Program-made: the position numbers and the translations under genes
NCBI RefSeq assembly: GCF_002943105.1
Contig: NZ_PTPZ01000007.1
Span: 79,935 to 143,934 of the forward strand
Origin: Cloacibacterium normanense
GTDB lineage: Bacteria > Bacteroidota > Bacteroidia > Flavobacteriales > Weeksellaceae
Reading direction: 5' to 3'
Length of the DNA: 64,000 bases
The notes under the pieces: model-generated
What the model was told of the DNA's origin: nothing
Databases searched by the model: none
Seen by the model: the letters and a program-made list of their open reading frames with translations, nothing else
Shown here: one piece after another, positions 55,901 through 63,847 of the stretch
Position numbering within the stretch: the first letter of the stretch is position 1
How the letters are laid out: each line of letters opens with the position of its first letter

Positions 55901-56124
55901 AATATTTTGCAGAAAATCAAGAAGTTTTAAGCGAAAGAGAACTGATGATTGATGGAAAAACCTACAGACCAGATAGAATGGTAAAAATAAATGATGCTTG
56001 GTTTATCATTGATTTTAAAACAGGAAATCCTTCAGAAAAACATCAAAAACAAATTGATTTATACCAATCTGCAATGGAAAATCTCGGTAGAAAAATTGGT
56101 GGAGCCGAATTGATTTATTTGTAA
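52987..56124 (+). CDS. UvrD/RecB-type helicase-nuclease
   Basis: This 1045-aa protein combines a UvrD-type superfamily 1 helicase with a C-terminal nuclease. Seen in order: Walker A NASAGSGKTYTL (7-18), DEFQDTS (Walker B), VGDPKQSIYRFRGG, TLQQNFRS, TIHKAKGLEFPIVFLP, YVATTRP, then the RecB-type PD-(D/E)xK motif ERELMIDGKTYRPDRMVKINDAWFIIDFKTG (Asp, Asp and Lys, read in parts). It resembles AddA/RecB and probably processes double-strand breaks for RecA. No AddB/RecC-like partner gene is adjacent, unlike the usual pair. Confidence 0.9.
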   Translation: MKPYIAINASAGSGKTYTLVQRVLMICLENPYQKDAIRHILALTFTNKAANEMKERILSWLKEFTQENYAENDKLLGIQQKFEEQGKKITLDDLHQRSQKVLDYILHNYSTLNIGTIDKFNAKLVRSFSYELGLAQNFNLEIQPEPFLIEAVDQMLNKIGEDEQISEAFLDYVNYSLDQNERVNINKTLLDSAKEFVNDKHYHWLEENKDFDWKAYENTKNNIRTEIKELKENSKKIAQDSLDLIKNNGLEIEDFANGKNGIGGFFNRIIEKSEPLLYETEAEENRKLESYQKGVSAKSKNKEGIIFSILDILVENRRKIIQNYILGEKKEKILRALLPLKVNKEIQDQLQQIEDENDLVLLSKFNVLINENLRNEPSAFIYEKVGTQFQHYFFDEFQDTSALQWMNFLPLRDHNIATENSSFTLVGDPKQSIYRFRGGNAEIMLDIINKKDFSPIEVEIETLQQNFRSAKNIVKFNNELYHFYGSYLNEEHAKLFGKDAEQSAFSGKEGRVKVHFLENDLKETYYQDCTEKMKQDLQECINNGFEFSDITILCRGNNDIFNFSKLLGNLKVNYKGEETYIKTISEKGLTLELSGTLRALIQFLYWETFPKNRRFLVKMMYELEKLGRIKMQDFSVEMKEILDIENKKDIENFIKEKYGVALKQEDFPHLNLYNFIEYYIHEFSVKDKETDFLLNFLELLYNYTQNAGATLKDFLQFWEEEGKNTSIQASENIDAIQLMTIHKAKGLEFPIVFLPMENAHKDNKIQDWFSLEENTALKSVNIGGFDKKLQTYDDQISEFNEENAYKNFIDRLCLQYVATTRPVEQLFLYVQKPGTDSKTGAEKPSNIEIYDFLKSKNVENLDSFDVFKIDENTLRKQSKKEKKQHISQQISSLTQKHEKSANITIATPSKNYQERNEKVRNGIFTHEILAKINTKNDVEKVLKSYLLEGLITETEKSEIAERIFEIIEKHPKYFAENQEVLSERELMIDGKTYRPDRMVKINDAWFIIDFKTGNPSEKHQKQIDLYQSAMENLGRKIGGAELIYL

Positions 56125-56144
56125 CTTTATAAAAAATTAATACC

Positions 56145-56663
56145 ATGAAAAAATTATTATTTTTCCTTGCTTTGTCTTTTGCTCAAATGAGTTTTGCTCA
56201 AGAAAATAACCTTGAAAAAATTATTTCTAACAACTCTCAGAATGTAAAAATACGAGATAACAATAACTTCCAAAATGTACTTTATGTAATTGACGGAATG
56301 CCAACTTTTTCTGATTGCTCTGCTATTAATGTTCAAAACATTGAAAGTATTAATGTTATAAAAGGAGAAAGAGCAACGGGATTATATGGTTATAGAGCAA
56401 AAAATGGAGTTTTAATCTTTAAAACTAAACCAAATACTCAATTTCTAAATTTTAAAAATATTGTTAAAGAATTTAAAATTTCAAAAGCAGACCAATTCTT
56501 GCCAATTGTGCTCAACAAACATTTCGTAGATGAAAAAGATTATCTTCTTTTGGATAAATCTGCCATCATTTCTGTGAAAATTTTGGAGGAACAACCATTT
56601 GTTGAACCTGTTCTTTTGCCAAGAGGAAAAGCGATTTATATTGAAGCAATGGAAATGAAATAG
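56145..56663 (+). CDS. Isolated TonB-receptor plug-like protein
   Basis: This 172-aa protein has a signal peptide (LALSFAQMSFAQ) and a short plug-domain core, VLYVIDGMPTFSDCSAINVQNIESINVIKGERATGLYGYRAKNGVLIFKTK (about 45-95, in parts), as in TonB-dependent receptors, but no barrel. The C-terminal half has no recognised domain. It would be periplasmic or surface-associated and may bind a partner. It starts 20 bp after the helicase gene. Such barrel-less plug proteins are scattered in Flavobacteriia. Confidence 0.75.
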   Translation: MKKLLFFLALSFAQMSFAQENNLEKIISNNSQNVKIRDNNNFQNVLYVIDGMPTFSDCSAINVQNIESINVIKGERATGLYGYRAKNGVLIFKTKPNTQFLNFKNIVKEFKISKADQFLPIVLNKHFVDEKDYLLLDKSAIISVKILEEQPFVEPVLLPRGKAIYIEAMEMK

Positions 56664-56754
56664 CAGAGAAAAAATAATTGAGATGGTTGTATGAAACGTT
56701 AAAATCTCGAAACACGTATCTCGTATCTCGATACTTTTTCACTATTTTTGTTCA

Positions 56755-58545
56755 ATGAATGAAAACCTCGAACTTCAACTCAAAACACTTCCTTCAGAAC
56801 CCGGAGTTTACCGTTATTACGATAAAAACGGTCAACTTCTATATGTAGGAAAAGCCAAAAATTTGAAGAAAAGAGTGCTTTCTTATTTCAACAAAAATCA
56901 AAACGGTTACAGAACCAGAATTATGGTTTCTAAAATCGCACGATTAGAAACGACCGTTGTAAACTCTGAATATGACGCACTTTTACTGGAAAATAACCTG
57001 ATAAAAGAACATCAGCCGTTTTACAACGTGATGTTGAAAGACGACAAAACCTATCCTTGGATTTGCATCAAAAACGAAAATTTTCCTCGCGTTTTTCTGA
57101 CCAGAACCATCATCAAAGATGGAAGTGAATATTACGGACCTTATGCTAAAGTTCGTCCCGCCAAAATTTTGTTGGAAACGATTAAAAATTTGTATAAAAT
57201 TCGTTCTTGCAATTTAGATTTGGCCCCGAAAAAAATTGAAGACGGAAAATATAAAGTTTGCTTAGAATACCATATCAAAAATTGCAAAGGTCCTTGTGAA
57301 GGCTTAGAAAGTCTGGAAAGTTATGATGAAAAAATAGACGCCATCCGTGGAATTATCAAAGGAGATTTCCGAAAAGCGAGGAAATATTTAGAAGACGAAA
57401 TGTTTCGTTTTGCCGCCAATTTAGAATTTGAAGCGGCACAAAATGTAAAAGAAAGATTAGATATTTTAGAAGATTACCAAGCAAGAAATACGGTTGTAAA
57501 TCCAAACATAGATGATGTAGATGTTTTCGGAATGACGAGTGATGAAACTGCTGCTTATGTGAATTTCTTCAAAATTAGAAACGGAAATATTGTCCAAAGT
57601 TTCACTACTGAAATCAAAAAAATGCTGGAAGAAACCGATGAAGAAATTTTGGAAGAAGCACTCATAGAAATCCGACAAAAATTTGCTTCGGAATCCAAAG
57701 AAATTTTGCTTCCTTTTCATTTGAATATAGAAATCCCAAATATAAAACTCATCGTTCCAAAAGTGGGCGATAAGAAACGAATTGTAGAACTTTCTGAAAA
57801 AAACGCCAAAGAATACAGACTGGAAAAACTGAAACAAGTACAAATTGTAGATCCAGAAAGACACACCAACAGAATTATGGCAGAAATGCAAAAACTGCTC
57901 AGAATGCCAGTAGAACCAAGACATATTGAAGGTTTTGACAATTCTAATATTCAAGGAAGTAATCCTGTTTCGGCGTGTGTCGTTTTCAAAGATGGAAAAC
58001 CTAGTAAATCTGATTACAGAATTTTTCATGTAAAAACAGTGGAAGGTCCAAATGATTTTGCGACGATGGAAGAAGTGATTTACAGACGTTACAAAAGAAT
58101 GCTAGATGAAGGTGAAAATCTTCCGCAATTGATTTTGATTGACGGTGGAAAAGGTCAACTTTCGTCTGCGGTAAAAAGTTTAAAATTATTGGGTTTGTAC
58201 GGAAAAATCACGATTGTAGGTATTGCAAAACGTTTGGAAGAAATTTTCTTTCCAGAAGATCCAATTCCGTTGTATTTAGATAAAAAATCTGAAACTTTGA
58301 AAATTCTGCAAAGAGTAAGAGACGAGGCGCACCGTTTTGGTGTTAAACATCACAGAACTCGCAGAACCAACAATACCATAAAATCTGAGTTGGAAGAAAT
58401 CCCTGGAGTGGGCGAAAAAACCATAGAATTGCTTCTGAAAAAACTAAAATCTGTAAAACGAGTAAAAGAAGCCAACCTAGAAACTTTGGAAGAAATTCTT
58501 GGGAAACAGAAAGGTAAAATTGTTTGGGAGTTTTTTAATCAATAA
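56755..58545 (+). CDS. uvrC: Excinuclease ABC subunit C
   Basis: This 596-aa nuclease makes both incisions in nucleotide excision repair. The N-terminal GIY-YIG domain has SEPGVYRYYDKNGQLLYVGKAKNLKKRV (Tyr and Arg), the UvrB-binding helix pair lies at about 205-240, the RNase H-like core has EGFDNSNIQGSNPVSACVVFKDG and LILIDGGKGQL (Asp), and the C-terminal helix-hairpin-helix is EEIPGVGEKTIELLLKKLKSVKRVKEA. It is complete. The ATL protein encoded at 30373 would feed lesions to it. Confidence 0.97.
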   Translation: MNENLELQLKTLPSEPGVYRYYDKNGQLLYVGKAKNLKKRVLSYFNKNQNGYRTRIMVSKIARLETTVVNSEYDALLLENNLIKEHQPFYNVMLKDDKTYPWICIKNENFPRVFLTRTIIKDGSEYYGPYAKVRPAKILLETIKNLYKIRSCNLDLAPKKIEDGKYKVCLEYHIKNCKGPCEGLESLESYDEKIDAIRGIIKGDFRKARKYLEDEMFRFAANLEFEAAQNVKERLDILEDYQARNTVVNPNIDDVDVFGMTSDETAAYVNFFKIRNGNIVQSFTTEIKKMLEETDEEILEEALIEIRQKFASESKEILLPFHLNIEIPNIKLIVPKVGDKKRIVELSEKNAKEYRLEKLKQVQIVDPERHTNRIMAEMQKLLRMPVEPRHIEGFDNSNIQGSNPVSACVVFKDGKPSKSDYRIFHVKTVEGPNDFATMEEVIYRRYKRMLDEGENLPQLILIDGGKGQLSSAVKSLKLLGLYGKITIVGIAKRLEEIFFPEDPIPLYLDKKSETLKILQRVRDEAHRFGVKHHRTRRTNNTIKSELEEIPGVGEKTIELLLKKLKSVKRVKEANLETLEEILGKQKGKIVWEFFNQ

Positions 58546-58717
58546 AAAGATTTATTTATAAACCACAAAAGACACAAAAGAAATATTTGAAAACAAGTTT
58601 ATCAAAAGTAAAAAAAGTTTTCACTAATCACTTTTTTTTACTTTTGGATAGCTTAGAATAAAATAAATCTTTAATCGCTTTTGCCGTTAAAAAAAGAAAA
58701 AATTGATACTCTGCTTT

Positions 58718-59497
58718 TTATTTCGCTGTAAAAACTTCTTTCTTATAATTCCCGTCATTGGTTGGAATTTCTATCACCAGATTTCCGTTTTCTGTGTAAC
58801 CTAGTGTAGAAGTTCCATTTTCTAAAGTGACTCTGTAAACATCTGATTTTGTAGTATTTTTAAACGTGGCAAAAGGAACAGAACTACTAGAACTTACCAA
58901 AATGAATTGATCTTTAGAAATCTGAATTTTTTGGAAACTCATTGTTCCATTGCTATAACTTTCTGCTTTTTTGGAAACTTCTGGAGTTGCAGAATTTGAA
59001 GAAGCTACTACAGCCTGAACTGGCTTTTCTACAACGGTTTCTACTGCGATTTTTTCAGTTGGTTTTGCTAAAACTTCTATTTCTTTAGGTTGAGAATTTT
59101 GTAAATTTTTGAGTGAAATATTCATCGCGTCTTGATAACCTAACTCAAAATCCTTAATCATAGAACTTCCTTTGGTTTCAAAAATTACGTTTTTCTCGCA
59201 ATTCGAAAATTGTAATTTCAGTCGGTTTCTGAACATGTTAGAATCATTAAGCAAATCTGCATTTAAAACTTTGCAAGGATTTTGTCTTAATTCTAAAGGC
59301 CAATTTACAATGTCATCTTGAATTACTTTATATTTCTTTGCTTCTAAAGATTTTTTCAAAAGGGTATTGAGATTATATTCATTTGCTTCAAAATCTTTGA
59401 ACTTTTTGGGAACATAAATGTATTCGTAATCGGTAATATTTTGAGCGGAAAATATAAGCGTGAAAAACAAGAAAGCAAGTGCAAATGATTTTTTCAT
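58718..59497 (-). CDS. Exported protein of unknown function
   Basis: This 259-aa protein has a signal peptide (FFTLIFSAQ). Residues 20-140 contain a strand/helix pattern (YEYIYVPKKFKDFEANEYNLNTLLKKSLEAKKYKV) that may be a small alpha/beta domain. A low-complexity Pro/Val/Ser/Glu linker (140-190) joins it to a beta-rich C-terminal part (FILVSSSSSVPFATFKNTTKSDVYRVTLENGTSTLGY). It probably works at the envelope. It is upstream of nothing in the same direction; the gap 58546-58717 after uvrC shows no other gene. Confidence 0.65.
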   Translation of the reverse strand: MKKSFALAFLFFTLIFSAQNITDYEYIYVPKKFKDFEANEYNLNTLLKKSLEAKKYKVIQDDIVNWPLELRQNPCKVLNADLLNDSNMFRNRLKLQFSNCEKNVIFETKGSSMIKDFELGYQDAMNISLKNLQNSQPKEIEVLAKPTEKIAVETVVEKPVQAVVASSNSATPEVSKKAESYSNGTMSFQKIQISKDQFILVSSSSSVPFATFKNTTKSDVYRVTLENGTSTLGYTENGNLVIEIPTNDGNYKKEVFTAK

Positions 59498-59594
59498 TGT
59501 GAGAAATTTTAGTGAAGTAAATGTAAAAAATAATTAAGTTCTAATGAAATTAATTTCCTAAAAAACGTGTTTACGAAGAAATGAAAGTGAAAAA

Positions 59595-59695
59595 TAGCTC
59601 TGATTGAGCCTTTGTTTGAGCTCTTTTTGTTTTTTATAGATTCTTCGACTTTGCTCAGAATGACAAAAAACAAAAAAGCGAGTGGCGAAAGCAGG
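59595..59695. repeat. Structured intergenic repeat, copy B
   Basis: This lies between two minus-strand genes. The inner stem CTTTTTGTTTTTT (59623-59635) pairs with AAAAAACAAAAAAG (59665-59678, one bulge). Flanking blocks 59601-59623 and 59676-59692 match, on the opposite strand, those of copy C: 20 of 23 and 15 of 17 bases. The inner loop holds TTCGACTTTGCTCAGAATGA, itself common in the group from memory. No gene fits. Confidence 0.65.
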
Positions 59696-59730
59696 TGAAA
59701 ACGTGATTAAAAACTGAAAACGGGTTGCTT

Positions 59731-60813
59731 CTAATATCTAAAATCTCTCATATCCAATTTCAGAGAAAAGAAATTCGAGAAATAATTGCTGCCGCCAATT
59801 CCTGTATTGGTGATGGCGTAATCTAGCGTAAGTCCCTTGTATTTGATGCCAATTCCAGCGCTAGGCTGCATAGAAACTTTGCGTTTTAGGTCTTCTATAT
59901 CGGTCACGGTTTGAAATCTATTGAGACCCGCTCTCACAAAAATCATTTTCTGGAAACTGAGTTCTGCACCCAAATAAGGCGAAATACTTGCAAAATCTGT
60001 AGAAATTACTGAGGCGGTTTTGGCAAAATCTACATTAAGACCAGCTTCTGGCAATAATTCTAAATCTCTATTGATTTCGAAATTTTTGGAAACGCCAAGA
60101 TTCAATTTAGGCATGGTAATTTCCATTTTATCTTTTGGAGCGGGATTGAATTCTTCTCCGTTTACTACTGCTGACAATTCTTTTTGGTTGATGCTCCAAA
60201 AATTCACCGTAGTCGTTGCATCTCTCAGCATAGCTCCAAATTGGTAACCAGAATCTGCTCGATAAATCGTTCCTACATCAAATCCAAACCCAAAACCATT
60301 GGCAAATTTCCCAATATTTCTGTAAACGATTTTGGCATTAATTCCTACGCTTAGTTTTTGGTTTCCACCAGGACGAAAAGCATAAGAAATAATTCCTGCA
60401 TAATCTGAAGTGGAAAATTTAGAAATTTTATCATAATCAATATTCCCTTCGGAATCTATCATCTGAGTAGTGTTCAAAATATTATCAACTCCTAGTCTTA
60501 CAATAGAAATTCCCAAAACTCCATCTTTAGAATCGAGCGCTTTGGCGAAAGAAATATAATCGTATTTCGCAATAGATTCGAAATATTCTGCGTGCATTGC
60601 TGCGCCTTGCCAATCGCTTTCTACTTCTGTCAAACCAGCAGGATTCCACATAGGAGCATAGACATCATTTTGATTAGAAATCACAGCTCCTCCCATTGCT
60701 AAACCTCTGGCTCCAGCTCCAATATTGAGAAATTCGTTAGAATATTTTCTTACGATTTGTGCGTTGCCAATGACTGACAAAAAGGTTAAAACAAGTAAAT
60801 ATTTTTTCATCAA
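59731..60813 (-). CDS. PorV/PorQ family outer-membrane protein
   Basis: This 360-aa protein has a signal peptide (LTFLSVIGNAQ) and the family pattern NIGAGARGLAMGGAVISNQNDVYAPMWNPAGLTE (FadL-like barrel N-terminus, in parts), with repeated beta strands to the C-terminus KLDMRDFRY. PorV and PorQ are outer-membrane parts of the type IX secretion system, PorV escorting cargo from the translocon to the attachment complex. Other members have unrelated functions, so the T9SS role is probable but not certain. It starts 12 bp before the EamA gene ends, in the same direction, so they may share a transcript. Confidence 0.82.
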   Translation of the reverse strand: MMKKYLLVLTFLSVIGNAQIVRKYSNEFLNIGAGARGLAMGGAVISNQNDVYAPMWNPAGLTEVESDWQGAAMHAEYFESIAKYDYISFAKALDSKDGVLGISIVRLGVDNILNTTQMIDSEGNIDYDKISKFSTSDYAGIISYAFRPGGNQKLSVGINAKIVYRNIGKFANGFGFGFDVGTIYRADSGYQFGAMLRDATTTVNFWSINQKELSAVVNGEEFNPAPKDKMEITMPKLNLGVSKNFEINRDLELLPEAGLNVDFAKTASVISTDFASISPYLGAELSFQKMIFVRAGLNRFQTVTDIEDLKRKVSMQPSAGIGIKYKGLTLDYAITNTGIGGSNYFSNFFSLKLDMRDFRY

Positions 60814-60825
60814 ATTTGTTTAATA

Positions 60826-61725
60826 TCACTTTTGAGTGTTTTCTATCGCTATTTCTTTAGATTTTTTTCTGGCTTTAATGATTCCATTAATGACAATTGC
60901 CAAAATCATAACCAAAGATGCTCCATAAAAAACAGCACTCATTTTTTCTGATTCTCCAAAGATAAAAAAAGCCAATATAATTCCATAAATAGGCTCTAAA
61001 TTTACTGTAAGAATAAGAGTAAATGGTGAAATGTACTTCATCAAATTCACCGATTCAAACATAGGATATGCTGTAAAAACACTCGCCAATAAGGTTAATA
61101 ACGCTAAATCACGGTAACTTATTTCGCCAATTTGTGAAATATGACCAGAAAAAACGTAATACAAACTAATCACCAGAAAACCTCCGAAAATCTCATAGAA
61201 AATAATGTTTCCAGAAGATGTTTTGCCATATAATTTTCCATTAAAAACTGAAAAAATAGTTCCGAGTAAAGCGCAAATTAAACCGTAAATAATCCCTAGT
61301 TTATATTGAAATTCTACTTTGAAAATTAAGGAAATACAAATCACAATAACAATTCCCATCACAATCTCCGAAACGTCAATTTTTCTTTTAAAAATAAGAG
61401 GTTCCAGAAGTGCGGCAAACAAGGTAGATGTTCCCAGACAACTCAGCGCAATAGATACATTAGAAACCTTAATAGAACTGAAGAAAAACAACCAATGAAA
61501 TGCCATTAAACTTCCTATTCCTACTAATTTTAAGAGCAATTTCTTAGAAACTTTTATGCTGTCTTTTTTGATAATCCTAATGAATAAATAGAGAAAAACC
61601 GAAGCGAAAAGCATTCTGTAAAAAACCAAAACTTCTGCATTCGCCTGAATCAATTTTCCCAAAATAGCAGTAAATCCCCATAAAAAAACAATCAAATGAA
61701 GCCTAAAAGTAGAAGTTTTATACAT
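60826..61725 (-). CDS. EamA/DMT family transporter
   Basis: This 299-aa membrane protein has ten predicted helices in two repeats of the EamA (drug/metabolite transporter) type. The first repeat starts FLWGFTAILGKLIQANAEVLVFYRMLFASVFLYLF and the second includes YGLICALLGTIFSVFNGKLYG and LEPIYGIILAFFIFGESEKMSAVFYGASLVMI. It probably exports small metabolites; substrate unknown. It lies 12 bp upstream of the PorV/PorQ-like gene, with the same orientation. Confidence 0.9.
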   Translation of the reverse strand: MYKTSTFRLHLIVFLWGFTAILGKLIQANAEVLVFYRMLFASVFLYLFIRIIKKDSIKVSKKLLLKLVGIGSLMAFHWLFFFSSIKVSNVSIALSCLGTSTLFAALLEPLIFKRKIDVSEIVMGIVIVICISLIFKVEFQYKLGIIYGLICALLGTIFSVFNGKLYGKTSSGNIIFYEIFGGFLVISLYYVFSGHISQIGEISYRDLALLTLLASVFTAYPMFESVNLMKYISPFTLILTVNLEPIYGIILAFFIFGESEKMSAVFYGASLVMILAIVINGIIKARKKSKEIAIENTQK

Positions 61726-61799
61726 ATCTCAAATTTTCTGTACAAAAATATCATTAATTTTCTATTTATCATTGCGTTTCCTCAATTCATTCCTATAAA

Positions 61800-61834
61800 C
61801 ACGCCCCGTATTTTCTTCGAAAATTCGGGGCGTG
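61800..61834. repeat. Long hairpin upstream of the EamA gene
   Basis: CACGCCCCG (61800-61808) pairs with CGGGGCGTG (61826-61834), and inside it ATTTTC (61810-61815) pairs with GAAAAT (61819-61824). Only one T-T mismatch separates the two stems. There is no T run, so it is not a typical terminator. The rest of the 61726-62165 gap holds copy C of the structured repeat and otherwise no gene. Confidence 0.65.
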
Positions 61835-61953
61835 GCTCAAATAATAAACTATAAAAACTAATTAGGAAAAATAAATCATTAAATTCTTTCTATAAATAAC
61901 GGAAAACCAAGATTCAATATTTCTTAAAAATTAGTTAAATTTTTATTTTTTTT

Positions 61954-62052
61954 GGCGCCAATTTCGTGCTGTCGCCAGTCGCTTCCCGAAAAGCCAAATT
62001 CATTCCCATTTCTTTTCGGGAGAGCTCCAACAATGGCTCCATCACGGGCGCA
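61954..62052. repeat. Structured intergenic repeat, copy C
   Basis: A nested fold of 99 bp has outer arms GCGCC (61955-61959) and CGTG (61965-61968) that pair with GGCGC (62047-62051) and CACG (62043-62046). A middle GCCA/TGGC pair is possible, and the inner 10-bp stem is TCCCGAAAAG (61984-61993) with CTTTTCGGGA (62012-62021). It begins TTGGCGCCAATTTC, echoed at 19416-19430. It ends 113 bp before the acyl-CoA carboxylase gene. Confidence 0.65.
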
Positions 62053-62165
62053 GTTCGGTCATAAAATCACTTTCAGAGTTAAAATTAAAATTTATGGTAC
62101 ATCTCATTCAGAATTCATTTCTTATATTTTATAAAATGTGTATTTTTAGAGACACAAAATAAATT

Positions 62166-63794
62166 ATGGACTTACAATTCAATAAAAACGAAGACACTAA
62201 TAAACTCAGGCTTTCAGAAATTAATCAACTCTACGCCAAAATCAAAAAAGGTGGAGGAGAAAAAGCTTTACAAAAACAACACGAACAAGGTAAACTCACC
62301 GCTAGAGAACGTATCGCTTATCTGCTTGATAATGACGATGAAGCGATAGAAATAGCAGCTTTTGCAGGCCACGAAATGTATGAAGAACATGGTGGTTGTC
62401 CAAGTGCTGGAGTAGTTGTAAAAATTGGTAAAATTTCAGGTAAACAATGCATCGTTGTAGCCAATGATGCTACCGTAAAAGCAGGAGCTTGGTTCCCAAT
62501 TACAGGAAAGAAAAACCTTAGAGCCCAAGAAATCGCCATGGAAAACAGACTGCCCATCATCTATTTGGTAGATTCTGCTGGTGTTTATCTCCCTATGCAA
62601 GACGAAATTTTCCCAGACAAGGAACATTTTGGTAGAATTTTTAGAAATAATGCGAAAATGTCTTCTATGGGAATCATCCAAATTTCTGCCATTATGGGAA
62701 GTTGTGTAGCAGGTGGTGCTTACCTTCCAATTATGAGTGACGAAGCCATGATTGTAGATAAAACAGGTTCTATTTTCTTAGCTGGAAGTTACTTGGTAAA
62801 AGCCGCAATCGGTGAAAATATTGACAATGAAACTTTAGGTGGAGCAACTACACATTGCGAAATTTCTGGTGTTACAGATTACAAAGCCAAAGATGATAAA
62901 GACGCTCTTGACAGAATTAAAAACATTATGAAATCTATTGGTGATTTCGAAAAAGCAGGATTTGATAGGACAGAAAGTTTTCCTCCTAAAGAAAATCCAG
63001 AAGAAATTTTTGGTATTATCCCCGCTTCTAGAAGCGAACAATATGACACTTATGAAATTATTAAAAGACTTGTAGATAATTCAGCATACGAAGAATATAA
63101 ACCAGATTATGGCAAAACCATCATTTGTGCTACCGCAAGAATCGATGGTTGGTCAGTAGGAATTGTAGCCAATCAAAGAAAAATGGTAAAATCTGGGAAA
63201 GGTGAAATGCAGTTTGGAGGTGTTATTTATTCAGATTCTGCAGATAAAGCCACTAGATTTATAGCCAATTGTAATCAAAGAAAAATTCCTTTGGTTTTCT
63301 TACAGGATGTAACTGGCTTTATGGTAGGTTCAAAATCAGAACATGGAGGAATCATCAAAGACGGCGCAAAAATGGTAAATGCTGTTGCCAACTCCGTAGT
63401 TCCAAAATTTACCATAATAACAGGAAATTCTTTTGGAGCAGGGAATTATGCAATGTGCGGAAAAGCTTATGATCCAAGATTAATCGTTTCTTGGCCTTGG
63501 GCACAATTAGCCGTTATGGGAGGTTCCCAAGCTGCAAAAGTTTTAGTTCAAATTCAAGAATCTACTCTCAAAAAACAAGGAAAGGAAATTACAACAGAAG
63601 AGCATAATGAACTTGTAGAGAAAATCACTCAGAACTACACTAAACAAACTAAAGTAGAATACTCAGCCGCTAGGATTTGGGTTGATGCTATTATCAATCC
63701 CTTAGACACAAGAAAATTGATATCTGCAGGAATAGAAGTTGCAAATAATTCTCCTATTACAGATAAGTTTAATTTGGGAGTAATTCAAACATAA
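62166..63794 (+). CDS. Acyl-CoA carboxylase beta (carboxyltransferase) subunit
   Basis: This 542-aa protein is the carboxyltransferase subunit of a biotin-dependent acyl-CoA carboxylase (propionyl- or methylcrotonyl-CoA type). It starts GGGEKALQKQHEQGKLTARERIAYLLD, has DSAGVYLPMQDEIFPDKEHFGRIFRN and the oxyanion GGAYLPIMSDEAM, and the C-terminal half has FLQDVTGFMVGSKSEHGGIIKDGAKMV and SFGAGNYAMCGKAYDPR. MQDEIFPDKEHFGR fits the methylcrotonyl-CoA carboxylase group, but substrate cannot be settled. No biotin-carboxylase gene is next to it. A terminator follows. Confidence 0.93.
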   Translation: MDLQFNKNEDTNKLRLSEINQLYAKIKKGGGEKALQKQHEQGKLTARERIAYLLDNDDEAIEIAAFAGHEMYEEHGGCPSAGVVVKIGKISGKQCIVVANDATVKAGAWFPITGKKNLRAQEIAMENRLPIIYLVDSAGVYLPMQDEIFPDKEHFGRIFRNNAKMSSMGIIQISAIMGSCVAGGAYLPIMSDEAMIVDKTGSIFLAGSYLVKAAIGENIDNETLGGATTHCEISGVTDYKAKDDKDALDRIKNIMKSIGDFEKAGFDRTESFPPKENPEEIFGIIPASRSEQYDTYEIIKRLVDNSAYEEYKPDYGKTIICATARIDGWSVGIVANQRKMVKSGKGEMQFGGVIYSDSADKATRFIANCNQRKIPLVFLQDVTGFMVGSKSEHGGIIKDGAKMVNAVANSVVPKFTIITGNSFGAGNYAMCGKAYDPRLIVSWPWAQLAVMGGSQAAKVLVQIQESTLKKQGKEITTEEHNELVEKITQNYTKQTKVEYSAARIWVDAIINPLDTRKLISAGIEVANNSPITDKFNLGVIQT

Positions 63795-63809
63795 ATAAAA
63801 TTATAAAGT

Positions 63810-63847
63810 AAAAAGCCTCTGTCCTAATGATTGAACAGAGGCTTTTT
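63810..63847 (+). terminator. Terminator of the acyl-CoA carboxylase gene
   Basis: AAAAAGCCTCTGT (63810-63822) pairs with ACAGAGGCTTTTT (63835-63847), followed by AAT. It lies 15 bp after the stop. Confidence 0.92.

Noticed and set aside
57466..58029. 187-aa minus-strand frame inside uvrC
   Set aside because: It mirrors the coding of uvrC, is Phe-rich as expected of an antisense frame, and has no recognised domain.
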